Positions 16,023-24,874 of a stretch of DNA of 64,000 bases are shown piece by piece. Location: positions 62,001-126,000 of the forward strand of contig JAFGAC010000194.1 of the NCBI GenBank assembly GCA_016933835.1, in the 5' to 3' direction. Made by a program: the position numbers and the translations under genes. Origin of the DNA: Clostridiales bacterium (GTDB taxonomy: Bacteria > Bacillota > Clostridia > Peptostreptococcales > Acidaminobacteraceae). Position 1 is the first letter of the stretch. Every line of letters starts with the position of its first letter. The notes beneath the pieces were generated by a model. The model worked only from the letters and a program-made list of their open reading frames with translations. It ran no database searches and was not told where the DNA came from.

Positions 16023-17344
16023 GAATTTATGACATAATATTAAAAAAAAGAGATCAACTTGAACTGACAAAAGAAGAAATCAAATTTTTTATTGATGGAT
16101 ATACTAATGGTGACATTCATGATTATCAAGCAGCCGCACTTTTAATGGCCATATTCATCAATGGCATGAATGAAAGAGAAACAATAGACCTAACTGAAGC
16201 AATGATGAAGTCTGGTGATGTAATTGATTTAACTGCTATCAAAGGTATTAAAGTTGATAAACACTCGACTGGTGGTGTTGGGGACACGACTACATTGATT
16301 CTAACACCTATGATTGCATCATTAGGGGTTAAAGTTGCTAAAATGTCAGGAAGAGGTCTTGGTCATACTGGTGGAACAATTGATAAATTGGAATCAATTA
16401 AAGGATTTCATACTAGTCTATCTGTTGAAGAGTTCATAAAAAATGTAAATGAAATCAATATAGCAGTTATTGGACAGACAAAGAACATTGCACCTGCAGA
16501 TAAAAAATTGTATTCGCTACGAGATGTCACAGCAACAGTAGACAATATCAGCTTGATTGCCAGCAGTATCATGAGTAAAAAATTGGCAGCAGGTTCAGAT
16601 GCAATTGTACTCGATGTAAAAGTAGGATCGGGTGCATTCGTCAAAACATACGAGGATGCTGTTGAACTTGGTTCTTTAATGGTCAAAATAGGTGAAGGTA
16701 TGGGAAGAAGAACCATGGCGGTTATCTCTGAAATGGAACAACCATTAGGAAATGCTATAGGTAATGCTATTGAAGTAATAGAAGCGGTGGATGTTCTTAA
16801 AAATAGCGGACCAGAAGATTTAAGAGATTTGTGCCTTACTTTAGGTTCTAACTTATTGATGATGGCAAATAAATCCGATACTTATGAAGATGCATATAGC
16901 TTGTTGGAGAAACAACTGGAAAATGGTGAAGCACTGAAATCTTTCAAGACTTTTATTGAAGGACAAGGTGGAAATACAGAATTCATCGATAATTACGACC
17001 TATTGCCAAAAGCATCGATAATTGAAGAAGTATTTTCTCCTATAGAAGGTTATATTGAATCTATAGAATCTGATGATGTGGGCATAGCATCTTTAATATT
17101 GGGTGCTGGAAGAGAAAATCTCGATGATGAAATAGATCATTCTGCAGGTATTTATATTTTGAAAAAAATAGGTGATTATGTTACTGTTGATGAGCCTATG
17201 GCAATATTCTATACAAATAAGGCAAATGTGCTAGATGATGCCAAGAATAGATTCCATTCAGCTTTTAAATTCAGTAAAACACCTGTAGAATTTCCTAAAT
17301 TGATAAAAGCGATTATTTCTAAAGATGGTGTTACGAAGTTTTAA
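16019..17344 (+). CDS. pdp: Pyrimidine-nucleoside phosphorylase
   Basis: This enzyme phosphorolyses uridine, thymidine and deoxyuridine, feeding sugar phosphates to DeoB. Length 441 and the motif order match the thymidine/pyrimidine nucleoside phosphorylase family: VDKHSTGGVGDTTTL (phosphate binding), KMSGRGLGHTGGTIDKLE, and SIMSKKLAAGSDAIVLDVK. The C-terminal alpha/beta domain is complete. ATGA overlap with the upstream phosphorylase makes it the last gene of the deoB salvage operon. The Bacillota enzyme is usually broad-specificity Pdp rather than DeoA. Confidence 0.93.
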   Translation: MRIYDIILKKRDQLELTKEEIKFFIDGYTNGDIHDYQAAALLMAIFINGMNERETIDLTEAMMKSGDVIDLTAIKGIKVDKHSTGGVGDTTTLILTPMIASLGVKVAKMSGRGLGHTGGTIDKLESIKGFHTSLSVEEFIKNVNEINIAVIGQTKNIAPADKKLYSLRDVTATVDNISLIASSIMSKKLAAGSDAIVLDVKVGSGAFVKTYEDAVELGSLMVKIGEGMGRRTMAVISEMEQPLGNAIGNAIEVIEAVDVLKNSGPEDLRDLCLTLGSNLLMMANKSDTYEDAYSLLEKQLENGEALKSFKTFIEGQGGNTEFIDNYDLLPKASIIEEVFSPIEGYIESIESDDVGIASLILGAGRENLDDEIDHSAGIYILKKIGDYVTVDEPMAIFYTNKANVLDDAKNRFHSAFKFSKTPVEFPKLIKAIISKDGVTKF

Positions 17345-17378
17345 TTGATGGGTATTATAAACTCAAGGAGGTTACACA

Positions 17379-17870
17379 ATGAATAAAAATGAAATCAGTT
17401 TAATAAAACAAGCAATTATCAATGAAGTAGAAGGATATGAATTTTATAAAATGGCAGCTGGCCAGGCAAAATCTGAAGAAATAAAGCAAGCATTGTTGAA
17501 TTTGTCAAATGAGGAAATGAAGCATATAGAATATTTACATCTTCTCTTTGATAAAATTAAAGAAGATGCTTTAGATGATTATACATTAGCTTCAATTGAA
17601 GTGCCTGAGTCACCTCATATATTTAAATGGGAAATTCTTGAAAAAGAAGACATTGAAATGACACTAACTGTCTTTAGCATAGGCATGCAAATGGAAAAAG
17701 CATCTGTGGAATTCTATACAAAAGCTAAAGCAGAAACTCAATTAGAAGAAGCAAAAAAATTATATGATATATTGATCAAATGGGAACAGAATCATTTAGA
17801 ACAATTTTCAGATGACTATGAAAAACTTCAAGAAGAATGGTGGGCTAATCAGGGCTACGCACCATTTTAA
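17379..17870 (+). CDS. Rubrerythrin-like ferritin-family diiron protein
   Basis: This 163-residue four-helix-bundle protein has two carboxylate-histidine repeats: NEVEGYEFY then EEMKHIEYLHLLF, and later MEKASVEFY with EQNHLEQFSDD. These are the E...ExxH patterns of the ferritin/rubrerythrin diiron site. No C-terminal rubredoxin cysteines are present, so it is a core-only form. Such proteins detoxify peroxide or oxygen, or handle iron, in anaerobes. An AAGGAGG site precedes the ATG, and a strong terminator follows. Confidence 0.85.
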   Translation: MNKNEISLIKQAIINEVEGYEFYKMAAGQAKSEEIKQALLNLSNEEMKHIEYLHLLFDKIKEDALDDYTLASIEVPESPHIFKWEILEKEDIEMTLTVFSIGMQMEKASVEFYTKAKAETQLEEAKKLYDILIKWEQNHLEQFSDDYEKLQEEWWANQGYAPF

Positions 17871-17872
17871 GC

Positions 17873-17900
17873 AAAGATGGGATTAATCTCCCATCTTTTT
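17873..17900 (+). terminator. Rho-independent terminator after rubrerythrin gene
   Basis: A 9-10 bp stem (AAAGATGGG with CCCATCTTT), a short loop and a T run begin three bases after the stop codon. The next gene's AAGGAG site follows at once. Confidence 0.85.
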
Positions 17901-17914
17901 TAAGGAGTATTAAT

Positions 17915-18751
17915 ATGAATTTCCAAATAAATAATAAAATAATAGATGATATCAATAAGATCTTATTTCAATTTCTAGATGAATATTATATAGTAGGCGG
18001 CTATATCAGAGACCTTATTCTTTCAATTGAATCAAATGATATAGATATTGTTGTATCCTTGCCATTTAATAAAATGTTACCTGTGTATTCATTGATAAAA
18101 AATGAATACGCTGCAGATAAAATTGAATTTATAGAAGAATTCCATAATATTAAATGGCATCATTTATCCTATATTATTGATATTGTTCCAATGAGAAAAG
18201 AAAGCTACCATCTGTACAGTCATAAGCCAATCATCAATGAAGGTACTTTCATCGATGATTTAATGAGAAGAGATTTCACTATCAATTCAATTTATTATAA
18301 AATTAAAAAAAATGGAAAAAGAGAAACAATTGATCCATTGAATGGAATTTCCGATATAAGCAATAAAAAAATGCTTCTTAATTATACAGGCAGTTTTACA
18401 GATGATCCAAGCAGATATTTCAGACTTTTCATATACAAAAATAGATTTGATTTCAATGTAGATTCATCAATAATAAAAGAATTTAATTTATTGGATTTAA
18501 ATAAATTGACGGATATGAATATGGTGAATGAATTGTTGAAAGTATTAAAAGAAAATAAAGCCGATAAAATCTTAGAAGATCTTTTGAATTTTGGTTTTTT
18601 GAGAAGATATAAGATTCAAACAATACCACTTTTACCTTCAAATTTATATAAAAAAGAAAAGTTGAAAATTCTATTAAAAAGCAATTCTGGTCTACATATT
18701 CTATTTAAAGAATTGAATATTTATAGTAAACTATTAAAGATGATACAATAA
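17915..18751 (+). CDS. Short class II CCA/poly(A) polymerase-type nucleotidyltransferase
   Basis: Class II tRNA nucleotidyltransferases add CCA to tRNA 3' ends. The head domain is clear: VGGYIRDLIL (GG and RD), the catalytic NDIDIVV pair, then RRDFTINSIYY and the DDPSRYFR motif of the nucleotide-recognition helix. The protein is only 278 residues, while the family usually has about 380-460. The tail domain is therefore largely missing or very reduced. It may be a compact CCA enzyme, an enzyme of narrower specificity, or a relative with another RNA substrate. AAGGAG precedes the ATG. Confidence 0.8.
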   Translation: MNFQINNKIIDDINKILFQFLDEYYIVGGYIRDLILSIESNDIDIVVSLPFNKMLPVYSLIKNEYAADKIEFIEEFHNIKWHHLSYIIDIVPMRKESYHLYSHKPIINEGTFIDDLMRRDFTINSIYYKIKKNGKRETIDPLNGISDISNKKMLLNYTGSFTDDPSRYFRLFIYKNRFDFNVDSSIIKEFNLLDLNKLTDMNMVNELLKVLKENKADKILEDLLNFGFLRRYKIQTIPLLPSNLYKKEKLKILLKSNSGLHILFKELNIYSKLLKMIQ

Positions 18752-18763
18752 AAAGGTGATATG

Positions 18764-19519
18764 ATGACATTGCAAATAAAAATAAACGAATTTGAAGGAC
18801 CATTTGATGTTCTTTTACATCTCATAGAAAGAGATGAAATGGATATATATAATATTCAAATTCATAAAATTACAACAGAATATATTAGTTATATAGAAAG
18901 CATGAGACAGATTGATATGGAAATAGCAGCTGAATTCATTGTTATGGCTTCAATTTTAATTGAAATAAAATCAAAAATGTTGCTTCCCAATCATGATGAT
19001 CAGCCATTTAATTTTGAAAATGAGGAAGACCCAAGATATGAATTAATCACAAAATTAATGGAATATAAAAAGTATAAAGAATTAAGTAAAAAAATAATTG
19101 AAAAGAAAATTGACGATCAAATTGTATTTCTTGATGAAGCGAACATTTATATTGATAAGCAATCTTTAGAAAATGATTATAAAAATATGAGTTATGATAT
19201 AAATCTCTTAAAAGATGCTTTTGAAAAAATGCTTACAAATTTGAAAAGATTTGATGAAGACAAATTAGATTATTTTACGAAAATACGGAGAGAGCAATTT
19301 TCACTTGAAACAAAAATATTCGAACTCAGAGATTTATTTAAAAAAGAAAAAGAAGTGTTGTTTACTTCACTTTTTACTTCTGCTAAGATACTGGAGGAAT
19401 TTATAACAACATTTTTAGCGATATTGGAAATTATTAAAACTGAAAATATTAGAGTAATACAAAAGAAGCAATTCAGTGAAATATTATTGGTAAGTGGGGA
19501 TTTAAGTGAATTTAAATAA
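18764..19519 (+). CDS. scpA: Segregation and condensation protein A
   Basis: ScpA is the kleisin that links SMC heads in the bacterial condensin. The start shows the classic INEFEGPFDVLLHLIERDEMDIYNI; the middle helix region with MASILIEIKSKMLLP and the C-terminal winged helix follow. Length 251 is typical. I place the start at the second of two adjacent ATGs (18764) for its spacing from AAGGTG. scpB begins inside its 3' end, so the two kleisin partners are translationally coupled. smc is not in the window. Confidence 0.95.
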   Translation: MTLQIKINEFEGPFDVLLHLIERDEMDIYNIQIHKITTEYISYIESMRQIDMEIAAEFIVMASILIEIKSKMLLPNHDDQPFNFENEEDPRYELITKLMEYKKYKELSKKIIEKKIDDQIVFLDEANIYIDKQSLENDYKNMSYDINLLKDAFEKMLTNLKRFDEDKLDYFTKIRREQFSLETKIFELRDLFKKEKEVLFTSLFTSAKILEEFITTFLAILEIIKTENIRVIQKKQFSEILLVSGDLSEFK

Positions 19520-20030
19520 TTATATTAATATTATAGAAGCGCTCTTGGTAGCTAGTGAAGAACCAGTAAGCGTAAAAAAAATAAGTCAGCTTTTAGAAAT
19601 AAATGAGCAGGATGCAAAAAAACTATTGAGTCAACTTGACGAATATTATAATACTAATCAAAGAGGTATTCAACTTTATTTTTTTAAAGATAAAGTTCAA
19701 TTGGGTACAAATCCAGAATATATGGATTATATAAAAAAAATGATAAAAACATCAAAAAATAAAGGACTAACTGATGCTGCAATGGAAGTTTTATCGATTA
19801 TTGCATATAAACAACCCATTACAAAAAGTGAAATTGAATATATCAGAGGAATTAATTCAGATCGATTAATCAATCAACTGATGGAAAGATATTTAGTAGA
19901 AGAGAAGGGTAGACTAGAAAAAATAGGTAGACCTAAAATATATGGCACTTCTGATATTTTTTTAAGAAATTTCAATCTTAAATCATTAAAAGAACTTCCC
20001 AATATCAACTATGAACAAATAGAGGAGTAA
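19506..20030 (+). CDS. scpB: Segregation and condensation protein B
   Basis: ScpB dimers bind ScpA in the SMC condensin. The 174 residues form two winged helices. The signature region AAMEVLSIIAYKQPITKSEIEYIRG is cut in two here: AAMEVLSIIAYKQPITKSE followed by IEYIRGINSD; then LVEEKGRLEKIGRPKIYGTS. It starts at GTG (19506), overlapping scpA by 14 bases, with a GGGGA site upstream. rluB follows after one base. Confidence 0.95.
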   Translation: MNLNNYINIIEALLVASEEPVSVKKISQLLEINEQDAKKLLSQLDEYYNTNQRGIQLYFFKDKVQLGTNPEYMDYIKKMIKTSKNKGLTDAAMEVLSIIAYKQPITKSEIEYIRGINSDRLINQLMERYLVEEKGRLEKIGRPKIYGTSDIFLRNFNLKSLKELPNINYEQIEE

Positions 20031-20031
20031 A

Positions 20032-20736
20032 ATGAGATTACAAAAGTATATAGCAAAATGCGGGGTTGCTTCGAGAAGAAAAGCTGAATCATTGATTGCT
20101 GATGGTAGAGTTTCATTGAATGGTCAGACAATCACTGAAATGGGGATACTTGTAGATCCAGATAATGATATTGTAAAAGTCAATGACAAATTGATAAGCA
20201 TTGAAAAAAGAAAAATTGTATTGCTAGTCAATAAGCCTGAAGGTTATGTTTCAACTTCTAATGACCAATTTAATAGAAAAACAGTACTTGATATCATTCC
20301 TGATTTTAAAGAAAGACTTTACCCTATTGGTCGTTTGGATTATGATTCATGTGGACTATTATTATTGACAAATGATGGTGATTTAACTTATAAATTGACG
20401 CATCCGAAACATCATATTTCAAAAATTTACAGTGTAGAAATCGACCATGAATTTATTGAATCTGATAAGATTAAATTTGAAAGAGGTTTTGAATTAGAAG
20501 GTTATATAACAAAACCATCAAAAGTGATTGTAAGAAGCAACAAAATTATAGAAATAACTCTTTATGAAGGTCGAAACAGACAAATTAGAAAAATGCTAGA
20601 ATTATTAGGTTATTCAGTTATAAAGCTTGAACGGATTCAAATTGGAAATATAAAAGACTCTAATTTAAAATCAGGACAATACAGATACCTTAACGAACAA
20701 GAAATTCTGGAATTAAGGAGAAATTTTGATGATTGA
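20032..20736 (+). CDS. rluB: 23S rRNA pseudouridine synthase, RluB/RsuA family
   Basis: RluB-type enzymes convert a uridine in the 23S peptidyl-transferase region to pseudouridine. The N-terminal S4 domain begins MRLQKYIAKCGVASRRKAE. The catalytic motif GRLDYDSCGLLLLTNDG holds the active aspartate (GRLD), and YEGRNRQIRKM completes the signature. Length 234 fits. RluB next to scpAB is standard in Bacillota. AGAGGAG precedes the ATG. Confidence 0.94.
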   Translation: MRLQKYIAKCGVASRRKAESLIADGRVSLNGQTITEMGILVDPDNDIVKVNDKLISIEKRKIVLLVNKPEGYVSTSNDQFNRKTVLDIIPDFKERLYPIGRLDYDSCGLLLLTNDGDLTYKLTHPKHHISKIYSVEIDHEFIESDKIKFERGFELEGYITKPSKVIVRSNKIIEITLYEGRNRQIRKMLELLGYSVIKLERIQIGNIKDSNLKSGQYRYLNEQEILELRRNFDD

Positions 20737-21082
20737 ATTAAAACTTGCAGCAGAACCATTCATATTTAAAAATGAGACATTTATGAATTATTATGATTTT
20801 TTCATTTATTCAGTTGATAATTCAGTGATTGGTATTGTTAGATTCGATCTTAAAAAACCATCATTGACAGAAATATTGTTTGATGGATTAAACAATAATT
20901 TTACAAATAAAGATGCTCTAATCAGAACAGCATTGAATTATTTTCTCAGACATGATAAAAAAGAGTGCTACTTAAATGATGAAAATTTTAAGTTCTTCAT
21001 CGATTTTTATAGTGGTGAAAATGTGATACAAAACAATTGGATTCAACTGGAAAAATTTTTCCTCATTGGATGCACACACTAA
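20729..21082 (+). CDS. Unrecognised small protein
   Basis: I do not recognise this 117-residue protein. It overlaps the end of rluB by eight bases and has a good AAGGAG site inside rluB, so it is probably translated. The composition is mixed alpha/beta with many aromatic residues and no membrane segment, signal peptide or cysteine cluster. The beta-rich N-terminal half followed by a helix faintly recalls a stripped acetyltransferase fold, but no GNAT motif is visible. A terminator follows within about 20-60 bases. Confidence 0.6.
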   Translation: MIELKLAAEPFIFKNETFMNYYDFFIYSVDNSVIGIVRFDLKKPSLTEILFDGLNNNFTNKDALIRTALNYFLRHDKKECYLNDENFKFFIDFYSGENVIQNNWIQLEKFFLIGCTH

Positions 21083-21098
21083 AAACCGTATACATTTA

Positions 21099-21145
21099 TT
21101 CTAAAAGGATTGCATTCAATATGCAATTTTTTTATCATTTTAGAA
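21099..21145 (+). terminator. Nested hairpin terminator before the kor operon
   Basis: An inner stem (ATTGCA 21109-21114 with TGCAAT 21122-21127) is followed by a T run. An outer stem (TTCTAAAA 21099-21106 with TTTTAGAA 21138-21145) encloses it. It ends the scpA-scpB-rluB unit. Confidence 0.75.
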
Positions 21146-21170
21146 TATATATTAATTATTGAAATATTTC

Positions 21171-21199
21171 TTGCATAATTTATATGAGATTGTTATCAT
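21171..21199 (+). promoter_or_regulatory. Candidate promoter of the korDABC-type operon
   Basis: TTGCAT (21171-21176) and TATCAT (21194-21199) are separated by 17 bases. They lie between the upstream terminator and the AAGGAGGG site of the first subunit gene. Confidence 0.45.
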
Positions 21200-21229
21200 A
21201 AAGAAAGAGTGAATAAGGAGGGTTTTGAG

Positions 21230-21439
21230 TTGACTGCTAAAGACCGTAAAGTAATAATTAATAAAGATTGGTGTAAAGGTTGTGGCATTTGTGTGGCATT
21301 TTGTCCAAAAAACGTTTTAGCTTTGGACCATCATGATAAAATTGAAGTTGCTAATCGCGATGCATGTATTTTATGCGGACAATGTGAATTAAGATGTCCT
21401 GATTTTGCGATTTGGCTGGGAGGCGAAGCTGATGAGTAA
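21230..21439 (+). CDS. korD: 2-oxoacid:ferredoxin oxidoreductase, ferredoxin (delta) subunit
   Basis: This 69-residue two-[4Fe-4S] ferredoxin subunit has clusters CKGCGICVAFCP and CILCGQCELRCP. It carries electrons from the thiamine enzyme to ferredoxin. The start was set at TTG 21230, eight bases after AAGGAGGG. The frame opens earlier at a GTG (21209), but that would put this strong ribosome site inside the gene. It overlaps the alpha subunit by eight bases. The order delta-alpha-beta-gamma is typical of 2-oxoglutarate-type (Kor) enzymes, but a 2-oxoisovalerate (Vor) specificity cannot be excluded. Confidence 0.88.
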   Translation: MTAKDRKVIINKDWCKGCGICVAFCPKNVLALDHHDKIEVANRDACILCGQCELRCPDFAIWLGGEADE

Positions 21440-22565
21440 GAATATTAAATTGATGCAAGGCAATGAGGCCTGTATTGAAGCTGCATTGATGGTAGGTATG
21501 AGGTTTTATGCAGGTTATCCAATTACACCATCAACAGAATTGGCAGAATTGTCAGCAGAAAAATTACCTTATTATGGAGGTAAATTCATTCAGATGGAAG
21601 ATGAAATTGCTGGTATTGCAGCCGCAATTGGTGGTTCTTTAGCTGGATTAAAATCAATGACAGCAACAAGTGGTCCTGGATTCAGTTTAAAACAAGAAAA
21701 TATTGGATATGCAATGATTGCAGAAGTACCTCTTGTTATAGTAAATGTACAAAGGGGTGGCCCATCAACAGGTTTACCGACATCTCCCGCACAAGGAGAT
21801 ATAATGCAAGCAAAATGGGGAACTCATGGAGATCATCCTGTTATTGCACTATCACCCGAATCAGTACCTGAAACTTTTGAATTGACAATAAGAGCTTTTA
21901 ACTTAGCTGAAAAATACAGAACACCTGTCATGCTATTGACTGATGAAATCGTGGGTCATATGAGAGAAAAAATAGAAATTCCTGCTATTGAAGAAATTGA
22001 AATTTTTAATCGTCTAAAGCCTATTGAAGGAAAAGAATATCTACCTTATAAAATTGAAGAAGGAGATATTGTTCCAAGAATGGCTTCATACGGTGAAGGG
22101 TATAGATATCATGTAACCGGTTTATTTCATGATGAAACTGGATTTCCAAGTAATTCAAGTGAAAATGCTGAATTAATGCTTAATCACTTAATGAGTAAAG
22201 TTGAAGATAATTTAGATGATATTATCACTTATGAAGAATATATGATTGAAGATGCAGAGTTTCTTATAGTTGCATATGGTTCGACTTCAAGAACTGCAAG
22301 AAGTGCTGTCAAGATTTTAAGACAAGAAGGCATAAAAGTAGGTATGTTTAGACCCATTACTATCTGGCCATCACCAGAAAAAAGATTAAGAGAGATATCT
22401 AAAAACATAAAAAATATTTTAGTAGCTGAAATGAATTTAGGTCAATATGTTTATGAGATTCAACGAATTGTAAAATCTAATTCAGAAGTTTATCATATTG
22501 GAAGAGCAAACGGTGAAGTTTTAATGCCTTCTGAGATTGTGACTAAAGTGAAGGAGGTATTGTAA
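21432..22565 (+). CDS. korA: 2-oxoacid:ferredoxin oxidoreductase, alpha subunit
   Basis: This 377-residue subunit holds the pyrimidine-binding and transketolase C-terminal-like domains. Diagnostic are GNEACIEAALMVGMRFYAGY and then PITPSTELAE, followed by MEDEIAGIAAAIGGSLAG and TATSGPGFSLKQE. I start at the ATG at 21432, which has GGGAGG upstream and gives the expected N-terminus. An upstream in-frame ATG at 21405 lies within the ferredoxin gene. Together with the beta and gamma subunits it forms the CoA-acylating oxidoreductase in the cytoplasm. Confidence 0.93.
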   Translation: MSKNIKLMQGNEACIEAALMVGMRFYAGYPITPSTELAELSAEKLPYYGGKFIQMEDEIAGIAAAIGGSLAGLKSMTATSGPGFSLKQENIGYAMIAEVPLVIVNVQRGGPSTGLPTSPAQGDIMQAKWGTHGDHPVIALSPESVPETFELTIRAFNLAEKYRTPVMLLTDEIVGHMREKIEIPAIEEIEIFNRLKPIEGKEYLPYKIEEGDIVPRMASYGEGYRYHVTGLFHDETGFPSNSSENAELMLNHLMSKVEDNLDDIITYEEYMIEDAEFLIVAYGSTSRTARSAVKILRQEGIKVGMFRPITIWPSPEKRLREISKNIKNILVAEMNLGQYVYEIQRIVKSNSEVYHIGRANGEVLMPSEIVTKVKEVL

Positions 22566-23389
22566 TGAGCAGTACTTTGATCAGCAATTATTTTAGAGAA
22601 GCAAACCTTCCTCATATCTGGTGTCCGGGTTGTAGTAACGGTATTGTTACAAGAGCGCTAGTAAAAGCAATTGATGAACTTGGATTAGATAAAAATAAAG
22701 TGACAGTTGTGTCAGGAATAGGTTGTTCATCCAGAGCACCAGGGTATCTGGATTTTAATACACTTCATACAACTCATGGCCGTGCATTGGCTTTTGCAAC
22801 TGGACTTAAGCTTGCCAACCCTGATTTGGAAGTAATAGTGATAACTGGTGATGGAGATGTATCTGCCATTGGCGGAAATCACTTGATCCATGCTGCAAGA
22901 AGGAATATAAATATTACGACAATAGTATTCAACAACAATATATATGGCATGACAGGAGGTCAATATTCACCGACTACGCCTACTCATGCACTGGGAACAA
23001 CTGCACCTCATGGAAATATAGATAAACCTTTTGATATAACACAGTTGGCTGCGGCAGCAGGGGCTACTTATGCTGCTAGAACTACAAGCTATCATGTCAA
23101 TCAACTTATTAAATACATTAAAAAAGGTATCGAAAATAAAGGATTTTCGCTAATTGAAGCTGCAAGCATTTGTCCAACTTACTATGGCAGAAAAAACAAG
23201 TCTGGATCTGCTGTAAAAATGATGGAATTTTTAAGGGACAATTATATTGATATCAAAGCCTACGATAAATTGCCTGATGATAAAAAGATTGGTAAAGAAA
23301 CAATGGGTGAATTTAAAGAAATTACTTTGCCAGAATATACAGATGAATATTTAAGACTTATTGAAAACTTGAAGGGAGCTGAAAAGTAA
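22565..23389 (+). CDS. korB: 2-oxoacid:ferredoxin oxidoreductase, beta (ThDP) subunit
   Basis: This is the thiamine-diphosphate-binding subunit. HIWCPGCSNGIV at about residue 17 is the family start. GDGDVSAIGGNHLIHAARRN with NNNIYGMTGGQ is the ThDP/Mg motif. HTTHGRALAFATGLK is also typical. Length 274 fits. AAGGAGG precedes the ATG, and its start overlaps the stop of the alpha subunit by one base. Confidence 0.94.
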   Translation: MSSTLISNYFREANLPHIWCPGCSNGIVTRALVKAIDELGLDKNKVTVVSGIGCSSRAPGYLDFNTLHTTHGRALAFATGLKLANPDLEVIVITGDGDVSAIGGNHLIHAARRNINITTIVFNNNIYGMTGGQYSPTTPTHALGTTAPHGNIDKPFDITQLAAAAGATYAARTTSYHVNQLIKYIKKGIENKGFSLIEAASICPTYYGRKNKSGSAVKMMEFLRDNYIDIKAYDKLPDDKKIGKETMGEFKEITLPEYTDEYLRLIENLKGAEK

Positions 23390-23931
23390 TGAATTCACAT
23401 GTTGAAATTCGATTATCAGGTTCAGGTGGACAAGGTCTCTTGCTTGCTGGTGTAATTTTAGCTGAAGCAGCAATATTTGACAATAAAAATGCCATTCAGT
23501 CACAAAGCTATGGACCCGAAGCAAGAGGAGGAGCCAGTAAGGCAGAAGTCATCATTTCTGATGAACAAATTGATTTTCCTAAAGTAATAAGTCCTGACCT
23601 CGTTTTGGCTTTAACACAGATTGCAAGTGACAAATATTCGAAAACTGTTAATCAGCAAGGCATTTTGATTGTCGATGACAGCATCGAATTAGATGGAAAT
23701 TATAATTACGGCAGAGTAATAAAAGTCCCAATTATTAAAACAGCTGCTGAAAAAGTAGGTCGGAGTATAGTTGCCAATATTGTAGCTGTTGGATTAATCG
23801 CTGAATTGACACAAATGATTTCAAGAGAAAATATTGAAAAAGCAGTTTTGTCGAGAGTTCCAAAAGGTACAGAAGATTTAAACAGAAAAGCATTGATGGA
23901 AGGGTACTTATTGGCGCAATCTGTTTTATAG
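23389..23931 (+). CDS. korC: 2-oxoacid:ferredoxin oxidoreductase, gamma subunit
   Basis: The gamma subunit (180 residues) contributes the CoA-side domain. Signature motifs are LSGSGGQGLLLAGVILAEAA near the start, QSYGPEARGGASKAEVIISD and FPKVISPD. It starts on the stop codon of the beta gene, which makes four closely packed genes in one unit. Confidence 0.93.
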   Translation: MNSHVEIRLSGSGGQGLLLAGVILAEAAIFDNKNAIQSQSYGPEARGGASKAEVIISDEQIDFPKVISPDLVLALTQIASDKYSKTVNQQGILIVDDSIELDGNYNYGRVIKVPIIKTAAEKVGRSIVANIVAVGLIAELTQMISRENIEKAVLSRVPKGTEDLNRKALMEGYLLAQSVL

Positions 23932-23942
23932 CGGAGGTACAA

Positions 23943-24794
23943 ATGATAAAAGAAGATGCTTTAAGAGACATTAGTTCTAAATATCCAAATTTAAGCAAAG
24001 GGCATAAAAAACTAGCTGACTATTTGATGATTAATTATGACAAAGTTGCATTCATGACTGCAAATGAATTATCAGGTATTATTGGTTTAAGTGAATCTAC
24101 AGTTGTCAGATTCGCCCATTCACTTGGTTATTCAGGATATCCATCTTTTCAAAAGAATCTTCAAGAATCTATTAAAAACCGCTTAACAACATTACAACGT
24201 TTTGAAAACACAAGTGAACTTGAGTGTGAAAAAAACATCATAAAAGATATTATGTTTGAAGACATTGAAAATATCAAGAAAACAATCAACAAAATAAATG
24301 TAGAAAAATTGAAGTCGATAGCAAAGGATATTAAAACCGCTCAAACTATTTATGTGCTTGGAATGCGAAGTTCAAAGGTGTTGGCAGAATATTTAACTTT
24401 CTATTTGAAGTTCATACACGCAAATGTCAAACTTGTTCCAGTTGGAGCAAATGATATTTTCGATGAAATCATTAATACGAACACGCATGATATAGTAATA
24501 GCTATTAGTTTTCCGCGGTATTCAAAAATGACTATCGATATTGTCACAATGCTTAGAAATAAAAAAGTAAATGTTATCGGTATAACTGATAGTTATACCT
24601 CTCCATTAGCAAAACTTGTATCTGAAGTATTAATAGCAAATTACAACATTGAGACATTTATAGATTCTCTAACTGCACCAATGAGTTTAATCAATGCTTT
24701 GATAATCGCGTTAAGCATGGAAAATAAAAAAGCGTTAGAAGATAAATTGAATGACTTGGAAGATATATGGAAAAATAGCAATATATATATTTAA
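23943..24794 (+). CDS. MurR/RpiR-family transcriptional regulator
   Basis: This 283-residue protein has an N-terminal RpiR-type helix-turn-helix (about 1-77, with MTANELSGIIGLSESTVVRFA) and a C-terminal SIS domain (about 120-250) that normally senses a phosphosugar. It follows the korC stop by 11 bases with a GCGGAGG site, so it is co-transcribed and may regulate this operon. That is inference; the ligand is unknown. A terminator follows. Confidence 0.88.
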   Translation: MIKEDALRDISSKYPNLSKGHKKLADYLMINYDKVAFMTANELSGIIGLSESTVVRFAHSLGYSGYPSFQKNLQESIKNRLTTLQRFENTSELECEKNIIKDIMFEDIENIKKTINKINVEKLKSIAKDIKTAQTIYVLGMRSSKVLAEYLTFYLKFIHANVKLVPVGANDIFDEIINTNTHDIVIAISFPRYSKMTIDIVTMLRNKKVNVIGITDSYTSPLAKLVSEVLIANYNIETFIDSLTAPMSLINALIIALSMENKKALEDKLNDLEDIWKNSNIYI

Positions 24795-24816
24795 AGCTGA
24801 CATTAGTCAGCTTTTT
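24793..24816 (+). terminator. Rho-independent terminator after the kor/RpiR operon
   Basis: A 9-bp stem (AAAGCTGAC with GTCAGCTTT) with an ATTA loop and a T run, just after the stop codon. Confidence 0.88.
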
Positions 24817-24819
24817 CAT

Positions 24820-24847
24820 TTGAATAAAAGATTTACTGTGTTATGAT
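24820..24847 (+). promoter_or_regulatory. Candidate promoter of cmk
   Basis: TTGAAT (24820-24825) and TATGAT (24842-24847) are spaced by 16 bases between the terminator and cmk. Confidence 0.45.
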
Positions 24848-24874
24848 AGTTTTAGTAAAAAGTGAGGGATTGGA

